DNA of 6,762 nucleotides from Clostridiales bacterium (lineage in GTDB: Bacteria > Bacillota_A > Clostridia > Saccharofermentanales > Saccharofermentanaceae): assembly GCA_017649745.1 (NCBI GenBank), contig JAGCGE010000328.1, positions 1-6,762 of the forward strand. The letters run 5' to 3'. This document shows, in pieces, positions 1 to 5,122 of the stretch (positions are counted from its first letter, which is position 1; every line of letters starts with the position of its first letter). The position numbers were made by a program, and so were the translations under genes. Under the pieces are notes generated by a model. It searched no databases and was not told the origin of the DNA. It was given only the letters and a program-made list of their open reading frames with translations.

Positions 1-38
1 GGGGCAAAAAAATATATCCACTCCTTTCGAAAAAGTGC

Positions 39-67
39 TTGACACCCCCATAACGTATATGTATAAT
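39..67 (+). promoter_or_regulatory. Consensus sigma-A promoter of tRNA-Leu
   Basis: A perfect -35 box TTGACA (39-44) and a perfect -10 box TATAAT (62-67) are separated by 17 bases, the ideal spacing. Transcription would start near 74, giving a leader of about 14 nt before the tRNA at 88. A full 12/12 match fits the high, constitutive expression expected of a tRNA gene. Confidence 0.93.
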
Positions 68-87
68 TGTCAATGCTTAACAAAAAT

Positions 88-170
88 GCGGCCGTGGCGG
101 AATAGGCAGACGCGCACGTTTGAGGGGCGTGTGGGAGACCGTACGAGTTCAAGTCTCGTCGGCCGCACCA
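88..170 (+). tRNA. tRNA-Leu (anticodon GAG)
   Basis: A complete cloverleaf can be drawn. The acceptor stem GCGGCCG (88-94) pairs with CGGCCGC (160-166). The D-arm stem is GCG (97-99) with CGC (111-113). The anticodon stem CACGT (115-119) pairs with GCGTG (127-131) around loop TTGAGGG, giving anticodon GAG at 122-124 after the invariant U33. The T stem ACGAG (143-147) pairs with CTCGT (155-159) around TTCAAGT. The variable region between the anticodon and T stems (132-142) is long, as expected of a class II tRNA such as Leu. The discriminator base is A167, the Leu identity base, and CCA is encoded at 168-170. GAG reads CUC and CUU leucine codons. It appears to be transcribed alone, between its own promoter and terminator. 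Confidence 0.97.
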
Positions 171-175
171 AATAA

Positions 176-206
176 AAGGACATCCGATTGGATGTCCTTA
201 TTTTTT
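176..206 (+). terminator. Intrinsic terminator after tRNA-Leu, probably bidirectional
   Basis: The stem AAGGACATCC (176-185) pairs perfectly over 10 bp with GGATGTCCTT (190-199) around a GATT loop. Plus-strand reading then gives A and six T (201-206). On the minus strand the same hairpin is followed by TTTTATT (complement of 171-177, partly in the stem), and the last minus-strand gene stops at 221. One hairpin therefore plausibly ends both converging transcripts. Confidence 0.92.
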
Positions 207-220
207 CTCTGGATTCTAGA

Positions 221-1186
221 TCAGTGAACTAACTTTGTATCCTTATCCATTACAATTTTATAATCCACTACACCATCTTTATTCTTAGAAACGAATTTAA
301 TACAATCTTCTTCCTTCTCTCCTACTGTGTCTGGATCTTGAATAAATCCTTTTAATTTTGGACATCCGGACACATCAAGTTCAGCAAGATCATTACCATT
401 ACATTCAACTAGCTTAAGCTCTTTATTACGTGAAATATCCAGACTGTTCAATTGGTTATACGAACAATTAACGAATGTCAGTTCAGAGACTCCGGTTAGA
501 TCCAGATCACTCAATTTGTTTTCATCACAGTCAAGAACAGACATTGTGCTATTATCGCCAATACATAGATCACTGATACTATTCTTGGAACACTTAAGCC
601 ATTTCAATGAGCTACAATCCGAAACATCGAGTTTTTCAAGGTTATTATCTATACATTGCAATGTCTCTAACGATACACAACCGTTAACATTTATTGTACA
701 AAGCTTGTCGTTGTAGCAAATAATAGCCTGTTTCAGACTAGAACAACCGGAAAGATCCAATTCGGTCAGACTCGTTTCCTGTAAAAGTACATTAGTCAGA
801 TTTGTATTCGAACCAATTACTAAACGATCGAGATTCGAAGCAGTCTCACTCTCTATAGATTCAAGTTTTGTATTTTTACTCAAATCAACAGATTTCAGTT
901 CCTGTCCACCCAAAGTAATACGCTTTAGTTCTGTAAAATGTTCAACACCCTGCAAATTGGAAACTCTATCCAGTACAGCAATGTAGGTCACCTTCGCTCT
1001 TTCTGAAGAACTAAGCTTCCCGTCATTATTACTATCATAATCACAAACCATTTTTCTGAAACCAGCATCAGGAAAAACTTCATCGTTTATTCTGATACTG
1101 TCATGTGAAAAACAAGAAGGTATCAAAAGGATAAGAAACAAAGAAGCAAAAACAACAGAAAAGCTAATTAATCTACCATTTTTCAT
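221..1186 (-). CDS. Leucine-rich-repeat lipoprotein with an EF-hand calcium loop
   Basis: This is a 321-aa predicted surface lipoprotein. Residues 1-24 form a signal peptide (KNGR, then a long hydrophobic stretch) ending in lipobox IPSC, with Cys25 as the likely lipidated residue. Residues 51-62 (DSNNDGKLSSSE) match a canonical EF-hand loop, with D1, N3, D5, G6, L8 and E12 in place. Residues ~87-277 hold nine repeats of 21-22 residues with pattern L..L.C..N.L..LDLSGC.., typical of secreted bacterial LRR proteins in Clostridia. A ~40-residue charged tail follows without a recognised domain. The ATG at 1186 is chosen because AAAGGG lies 5 nt upstream of it; the in-frame TTG at 1204 lies on the wrong side of that site. 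It is the last gene of the five-gene operon, starting 14 nt after the previous stop. The LRRs suggest protein binding at the cell surface; the partner is unknown. Confidence 0.9.
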   Translation of the reverse strand: MKNGRLISFSVVFASLFLILLIPSCFSHDSIRINDEVFPDAGFRKMVCDYDSNNDGKLSSSERAKVTYIAVLDRVSNLQGVEHFTELKRITLGGQELKSVDLSKNTKLESIESETASNLDRLVIGSNTNLTNVLLQETSLTELDLSGCSSLKQAIICYNDKLCTINVNGCVSLETLQCIDNNLEKLDVSDCSSLKWLKCSKNSISDLCIGDNSTMSVLDCDENKLSDLDLTGVSELTFVNCSYNQLNSLDISRNKELKLVECNGNDLAELDVSGCPKLKGFIQDPDTVGEKEEDCIKFVSKNKDGVVDYKIVMDKDTKLVH

Positions 1187-1191
1187 CGAAT

Positions 1192-1197
1192 CCCTTT
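1192..1197 (-). promoter_or_regulatory. Ribosome binding site that fixes the LRR lipoprotein start
   Basis: AAAGGG on the minus strand lies 5 nt before the ATG at 1186. The alternative in-frame TTG at 1204, which would overlap the preceding stop codon, lies upstream of this site and so is unlikely to be used. Confidence 0.75.
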
Positions 1198-1200
1198 CGA

Positions 1201-3096
1201 TCAAGGCAGATCAGCAATTATCTGCTCCAGTTCTTCCTGCGTATAACCCTGCCCGATTAAAGCTGTCAATTGATCAATAGTTTCAGCCGGAGCTAATCTT
1301 GCAGAAGGATCTCCCTGATATTCGTGAGTGTCATAATAGATATTCCAATAACTGTCATATAGATTCTTATAGTCAGTAAATGATAATGTGTTCGCGTCCG
1401 TAATATCATCCATACTTTGAATATCGTCTGGAGAGATGTTTTGATATGTAGAATATGCTTCTATTTCGTCATTCAGATAACTTACATAATTATTGTATAA
1501 TTCTAGATCTCCTTCGTAATAATATAGGCTATAACCAGTTTGTTGGTATGCTCCAGTATAACCGTCATTTGTATTAAATGAAACTACCGATCCGTGGAAA
1601 TTGAAAGCATCATCCAAAGTTGTGTAATATTGGTAATCATCAAATCTTCTGCCGAATTCACTCGAACTAGCATCGTCATAGAAAAACCACAATAAATCTA
1701 AGCCTGTCTTGTATGGAAAACTCACTACTGTTTCTGCAAGACCGAATACATAATCGATTGGACCTGCGATTTCACCCGTATAACCAAACAATCCTAATAC
1801 AACAGCTAAATGACTCTTAGAATAGTCACTATAATCTACGTCAAAGATTCTTCTAGCTGAACTTTCAAAAGAAACATCAAATGACTCGAAATCAACTCGG
1901 TCTTCATACATGATCGGAGTAAAACCTGTAGGATCATCATATGGCTCACAATTAAACAGGTATACCTGTTCATTAGGAACACCCCAACCTTCAAGAAATC
2001 TGGTATTGGGAAAAGAGATGGATGCGGTCCTTGTCGAACTGTCATATGTATATGAGATAGTCGGCATAGGTAATTCCAACTGCAATCCTACATTGGAGTC
2101 ATATGAACATGCCTGCCATTCAGAGACAGGAACTACACACGGTGCAGATATATGATCATATTGAGCTATCGTGGCAGTTGAGTCAATAAAACAACTTACA
2201 TAGACAAACTTATCATCCTTTGTTGTATCTGAACCGAACAACCCTGTGTTGTAATATTCAAGATTAAGATCAAATAATCTCTCATTCACTATTCTGTAAG
2301 CATCTGTAATATCATACGTTTCGCATATAATGACATTTTCACCGTCATAGGTCGGATCTATCATATACATATTTGTACTCGGCAAATCACTTTGAGCCGT
2401 TCCACATCGCAGATTTACATTATATAACCATTCTGTTTTCTCATCAGTTATCTCATCACTTGTCAGATACTCAAACTCAAACTGAGCATACATATTAGCA
2501 TAGGCTTCAGCCTCAGGAGTCAAAGTATAGGTTCTATTACCATCACCGTCAACAGTAACTGTTGTTCCATTTTCAATAGCATCAAAGGTTTCCTGCACTG
2601 TAGATTCAATTACAAAACCATCGTCATCCGTAAAATACTCATAAATATATTCACTGTTATTCTCCTCAGCAATATCCAATGGTACAAAGCAATCCTCTAC
2701 ATCACTCTTAGTTATACTGTCCGCAGAACCAAAAGTTGCATTACTTAGCAAATCCTTCAGCGAATCAAATGCATTTATGCATGCTTCCATTGTTTCTTCA
2801 ACATTCTCGCACAGTCTCGAAATCTCTTCACCAGTCAACTGTACTTCACTATGAAAAGTAGTTATTCCTTGAATGATCGAGTCAATACGATCATCCATAG
2901 AACCAATATACGTTTCAGCATTTTGAGCAGCACTCAAACAAGAAGTCTTACAATCCTGAACCACCATATGACCATCAGGTTCAATTGCCGATATTCCCGA
3001 ACTTAGATCTGGGGACGTATTTTCCTTAATTGAATTCAGCGCTGCAATTACTTCATTCCTGTAATCAGTACTATAATATCTTTTACTATACGACAT
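1201..3096 (-). CDS. Large acidic Tyr-rich protein with helical N-terminus; candidate secreted effector
   Basis: No family is recognised with confidence. The protein is 631 aa from the ATG at 3096; an in-frame TTG at 3102 would add two residues and overlap the upstream TGA. AGGGG at 3107-3111 is 10 nt from the ATG and 4 nt from the TTG, so the start is not settled. Residues ~10-118 look alpha-helical, with the motif TSPDLSSGI at 27-35 that recurs in two upstream genes. Residues ~120-425 look more beta-like and are rich in Asp, Glu, Tyr and Thr. Residues ~430-473 form a moderately hydrophobic stretch (VVLGLFGYTG, then LDLLWFFY). The C-terminus ends in a small predicted helical segment (YTQEELEQIIADLP). 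There is no Sec signal peptide and no clear membrane anchor. A large protein with a helical head after several small helical proteins resembles the layout of type VII LXG-type substrates. Effector status is inference; no catalytic motif was recognised. Confidence 0.85.
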   Translation of the reverse strand: MSYSKRYYSTDYRNEVIAALNSIKENTSPDLSSGISAIEPDGHMVVQDCKTSCLSAAQNAETYIGSMDDRIDSIIQGITTFHSEVQLTGEEISRLCENVEETMEACINAFDSLKDLLSNATFGSADSITKSDVEDCFVPLDIAEENNSEYIYEYFTDDDGFVIESTVQETFDAIENGTTVTVDGDGNRTYTLTPEAEAYANMYAQFEFEYLTSDEITDEKTEWLYNVNLRCGTAQSDLPSTNMYMIDPTYDGENVIICETYDITDAYRIVNERLFDLNLEYYNTGLFGSDTTKDDKFVYVSCFIDSTATIAQYDHISAPCVVPVSEWQACSYDSNVGLQLELPMPTISYTYDSSTRTASISFPNTRFLEGWGVPNEQVYLFNCEPYDDPTGFTPIMYEDRVDFESFDVSFESSARRIFDVDYSDYSKSHLAVVLGLFGYTGEIAGPIDYVFGLAETVVSFPYKTGLDLLWFFYDDASSSEFGRRFDDYQYYTTLDDAFNFHGSVVSFNTNDGYTGAYQQTGYSLYYYEGDLELYNNYVSYLNDEIEAYSTYQNISPDDIQSMDDITDANTLSFTDYKNLYDSYWNIYYDTHEYQGDPSARLAPAETIDQLTALIGQGYTQEELEQIIADLP

Positions 3097-3098
3097 AA

Positions 3099-3374
3099 TC
3101 AATCATCCCCTGTCCCTCTTATAGCATCTTCTGCATTTTCATAATTCGTACAAATCAGGTCAAGATAATCAGCAGTACCTTCATATAAACGTCTCAAAGC
3201 ATAAAACATTTGATCGTACTTCATAAAAGCCTGATTCATATCCTGCGTCGCCTGCGAATTAATGCCAGTCAAAGAAGTTGTAAAATCAGGAGAAGTTATA
3301 TTACTCTTTTCGCTTCTTAAATATTCAGCAACTTCTCGTATCTTAACAAAATCATATTCATGTTGATCAGCCAT
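3099..3374 (-). CDS. WXG100-sized small helical protein with C-terminal YxxxE
   Basis: This 91-aa protein is predicted to be almost wholly alpha-helical. A short helix (~8-24) is followed by the loop NITSPD (25-30) and a long helical region to ~86. Its size and the motif YENAE at 78-82 match the YxxxD/E secretion signal known from Esx/WXG100 substrates of type VII systems. There is no tryptophan at all, so the defining W-x-G is absent; L-T-G occurs at 35-37, in roughly the place where a turn motif would be expected. The ATG at 3374 has GGAGGG 8 nt upstream. It overlaps the preceding gene by 8 nt, and its TGA touches the start of the next gene, pointing to translational coupling and balanced synthesis. 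A role as partner or chaperone of the large downstream protein is inferred. Assignment to the WXG100 superfamily needs a profile or structure comparison. Confidence 0.87.
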   Translation of the reverse strand: MADQHEYDFVKIREVAEYLRSEKSNITSPDFTTSLTGINSQATQDMNQAFMKYDQMFYALRRLYEGTADYLDLICTNYENAEDAIRGTGDD

Positions 3375-3675
3375 TTATCATTCCCTCCACCGTCATATTA
3401 TCTTCCTTTGTCAGAATATCTGACTCTACTTTATCGAGTAACATATCCAGTTTAGTATCCATATCAGACATTTGTTCCTTTGCGTTAATCATACAATCAC
3501 GCATTGCTTCTATCACAAGATATTCTTGCGTATTAGAACTGATAGCATCTTCCATAAGTTCATTCATTTTACTAATATACAAATCAATATATTGTTCAAA
3601 GATTACGCCTCTTCCTGTAGTAAAACGAGGATAATTTCTAATTTCAGAAGGGATCAAATATTCAAAACTTTCCAT
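3367..3675 (-). CDS. Small helical protein of unknown function
   Basis: This 102-aa protein is not recognised. Residues 1-20 look extended (ESFEYLIPSEIRNYPRF). They are followed by two probable amphipathic helices at ~23-46 and ~48-88, and a short polar tail. There is no signal peptide, membrane segment or catalytic motif. The ATG at 3675 follows a full AGGAGG site (3681-3686) by 5 nt, and that site is fused to the previous gene's stop codon as TAGGAGG. The 3' end overlaps the next gene by 8 nt. Its position beside a WXG100-sized protein and before a large protein resembles the small helical accessory proteins encoded with LXG effectors, but that is a resemblance in gene order and size only. 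A weak echo of the neighbouring motif (PRFTT compared with PDFTT) is present and could be chance. Confidence 0.85.
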   Translation of the reverse strand: MESFEYLIPSEIRNYPRFTTGRGVIFEQYIDLYISKMNELMEDAISSNTQEYLVIEAMRDCMINAKEQMSDMDTKLDMLLDKVESDILTKEDNMTVEGMING

Positions 3676-3680
3676 GTATA

Positions 3681-3687
3681 CCTCCTA
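3681..3687 (-). promoter_or_regulatory. Stop codon fused to Shine-Dalgarno (TAGGAGG)
   Basis: The minus-strand TAGGAGG contains the TAG stop of the 146-aa gene (3685-3687) and the full AGGAGG site of the 102-aa gene, 5 nt before its ATG at 3675. Ribosomes that terminate here sit on the next initiation site, which favours coupled translation. Confidence 0.8.
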
Positions 3688-4125
3688 TACCCAACCTTTG
3701 GCATTTTCAGCATTACTTATTGCCTCATCATAAGAAGTAATCTTACTTTGAGTATCATGATTTAGCCATACTGAAAGATCATCTGAAATATCTGAAACTA
3801 TAGGAGAATTATCAACATAACCCGCTAAGGCTGATACGACCGAGCTATTAATATCCGTAACTCTGTCCGAAAAATTATCTCTGCTTGTCGTTGTCAATGT
3901 AACCAGATCACCCAATGCATTATATGCTGCTTCACGAGCTCTATCTATTTCATTAGCAGGAGAATCATAATAATCAGGATCAGGGTCTGAATAAGTTACT
4001 ATCACAGGTGTACTACTATGAGAAGTAGATGAATGTCTAGTTGGTGTTGAAGTATTATTTTGTCTACCAGAATTATGAGAACTAGTTGTCGAATGACCAC
4101 TTGGGCCTCTTCCGCCTCTTCCCAT
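3685..4125 (-). CDS. First operon gene: Gly/Ser/His/Thr-rich head with helical C-terminal domain
   Basis: This 146-aa protein is not recognised. Residues 1-~42 are low complexity: a basic glycine stretch (GRGGRG) followed by Ser/Thr/His/Asn-rich sequence with repeated HSS/SHSST units, probably disordered. An acidic linker SDPDPDYYDS follows at ~46-55. Residues ~57-146 are predicted helical and contain TSRDNFSDRVTDIN at ~80-93, which resembles TSPDFTTSLTGIN of the 91-aa protein. The ATG at 4125 is preceded by AAAGGGGG with 7 nt spacing; an upstream in-frame TTG at 4143 lies beyond that site and is rejected. It leads the minus-strand operon, with only 9 nt to the next gene. No signal peptide is seen. 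A role in an Esx-like assembly is inferred from the shared module and from the neighbours. Confidence 0.85.
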   Translation of the reverse strand: MGRGGRGPSGHSTTSSHNSGRQNNTSTPTRHSSTSHSSTPVIVTYSDPDPDYYDSPANEIDRAREAAYNALGDLVTLTTTSRDNFSDRVTDINSSVVSALAGYVDNSPIVSDISDDLSVWLNHDTQSKITSYDEAISNAENAKGWV

Positions 4126-4225
4126 ATAAAATCCCCCTTTCAATTTCCTATATTTCTGATTTTGTATTATTTACACTGTATCATTTTTATATATCTAACA
4201 TAAATTTATAGTATCATAACTCAAT

Positions 4226-4243
4226 AATCAACCGTAATTGATT
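4226..4243. promoter_or_regulatory. Possible operator: dyad AATCAA-N6-TTGATT
   Basis: The inverted repeat AATCAA (4226-4231) and TTGATT (4238-4243) has a 6-base centre. Its right half is the -35 box of the plus-strand gene, and its left half contributes to the weak minus-strand promoter candidate. A regulator bound here could control both directions. Short AT-rich dyads occur by chance, so confidence is low. Confidence 0.25.
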
Positions 4244-4266
4244 GATATTATTACGAATGATAGAAT
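4238..4266 (+). promoter_or_regulatory. Promoter of the zinc-ribbon membrane protein gene
   Basis: TTGATT (4238-4243) and TAGAAT (4261-4266) are separated by 17 bases. The -10 box is preceded by TGA (4258-4260), an extended -10 TGn element that would offset the imperfect -35. The start of transcription would be near 4273, leaving a leader of about 30 nt. Confidence 0.6.
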
Positions 4267-4302
4267 CAGATTATGAAGTAGCTTTTTCGGGGGGAAATTA
4301 AT

Positions 4303-5118
4303 ATGGCTTTTTGTTCCAATTGTGGATTTAGTATAAACGACGGACTTAAGTTCTGTTCTAATTGCGGCGCTCCTGTCGGAGGTATCTCACCTGTTCCTCC
4401 GGTACTTGTTCCGGTTCAAAATCAGTATCAGTCTCCTCAGCAGATCCAGATGATGCAGCAACAAAGTGTTTTCGAGCAGACTGCAAAGGCACGAATGGAT
4501 TCACTTAATGAGATGAATAATATGCTCTCGTATTTCGGTCAGATGGCTCAACAGTATGATGAGTATGATCACTGTAATAAGATGATCCCTATCCTTCAAA
4601 GGGGTGTAGGTAAAGCTCGTCTTGTATGGGGTATTATCTTCTGTTGTATTGGTGCTTATATCGGCTTGATGACATTGATGGCGTTTGCTTCAAGTTCCAG
4701 CAGGGGTTCTGTGGCAGTTGCTTTGGCAATGATATTCTTCGCCGCATGTTTTATCATTCCGGGAGTCCTGATGATCGTTTCAAGATCAGTCGCTGCAAAC
4801 AAGAAGAGAAAAGAACTCGAGAATATGCTCAACAGAGAAGCTGAGCTTGCGACAATACTTACACAGCATTATAACAACTATGGCTTCTGCCTTATCGGAG
4901 CTGAGTATACAAATCCTAAGATCCTGTCGAGGATCTGCGATATCATCAGATCAGGAAGAGCCGATACACCTAAGGAAGCTATCAACATCCTTCTCGATGA
5001 TGCTCATAAGTCGATGATGCAGCTCCAGTCACAGCTCACGATGCAGGCCACAAGACAGGCAGCAAGAGGCGCGACTGCAGCAGCGGTATTCAGTGCAGCT
5101 AATTTCTTCTTCAGATAA
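4303..5118 (+). CDS. Zinc-ribbon protein with two transmembrane segments
   Basis: This is a 271-aa protein. Residues 4-21 form a short zinc ribbon with two knuckles, C4-x2-C7 and C18-x2-C21, each followed by Gly. Residues ~25-55 are a Pro/Gln-rich linker. Residues ~55-100 are helical and polar. Two membrane helices lie at ~106-128 and ~137-159, and both soluble ends should be on the same, probably cytoplasmic, side. A charged helix follows at ~166-190. Residues ~202-240 (YTNPKIL, then GRADTPKEAINILL) resemble a C-terminal segment that recurs in clostridial zinc-ribbon proteins of unknown function. The tail is Ala/Arg/Gln-rich. The ATG at 4303 has GGGGGG 8 nt upstream. The gene is monocistronic and converges on the next gene with a 4-nt gap. 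The molecular function is unknown; zinc binding is a confident prediction. Confidence 0.93.
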   Translation: MAFCSNCGFSINDGLKFCSNCGAPVGGISPVPPVLVPVQNQYQSPQQIQMMQQQSVFEQTAKARMDSLNEMNNMLSYFGQMAQQYDEYDHCNKMIPILQRGVGKARLVWGIIFCCIGAYIGLMTLMAFASSSSRGSVAVALAMIFFAACFIIPGVLMIVSRSVAANKKRKELENMLNREAELATILTQHYNNYGFCLIGAEYTNPKILSRICDIIRSGRADTPKEAINILLDDAHKSMMQLQSQLTMQATRQAARGATAAAVFSAANFFFR

Positions 5119-5122
5119 GTGT

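Larger units (their letters stand above)
4126..4302. promoter_or_regulatory. AT-rich divergent intergenic region
   Basis: These 177 bases separate the minus-strand operon from the plus-strand zinc-ribbon gene and must carry promoters for both. The plus-strand promoter is fairly clear (4238-4266). For the minus strand the best candidate is TTGATT followed 15 bases later by TATAAA (about 4207-4233 on the complement), which is weaker than usual because of the short spacing. The minus-strand ribosome binding site AAAGGGGG is at 4133-4140, and GGGGGG at 4289-4294 serves the plus-strand gene. Confidence 0.6.

Noticed and set aside
147..170. tRNA-Leu 3' end as an integration attachment site
   Set aside because: I looked for a second copy of the tRNA 3' end in the window and saw none, and no integrase gene is present. 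The other end could lie outside.
516..716. Plus-strand 66-codon open frame
   Set aside because: It lies wholly antisense to the LRR repeats, has no ribosome binding site, and its open frame follows from the repeat codon pattern of the real gene.
1001..1036. EF-hand loop as a cellulosomal dockerin
   Set aside because: Dockerins have two paired calcium loops near a C-terminus. Here there is one loop, right after the signal peptide, as in other LRR lipoproteins.
1836..2155. Overlapping open frames on both strands inside the large gene
   Set aside because: They are shadows of the 631-aa frame, without initiation signals or coherent protein features.
2824..2836. L-T-G at residues ~87-89 of the large protein as an LXG signature
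   Set aside because: A three-residue match is expected by chance, and the surrounding sequence does not resemble LXG domains I can recall; it is not used as evidence.
3472..3765. Plus-strand 97-codon open frame
   Set aside because: It is antisense to the 102-aa and 146-aa genes, which have strong ribosome binding sites and tight operon spacing; the translated sequence has no domain-like character.
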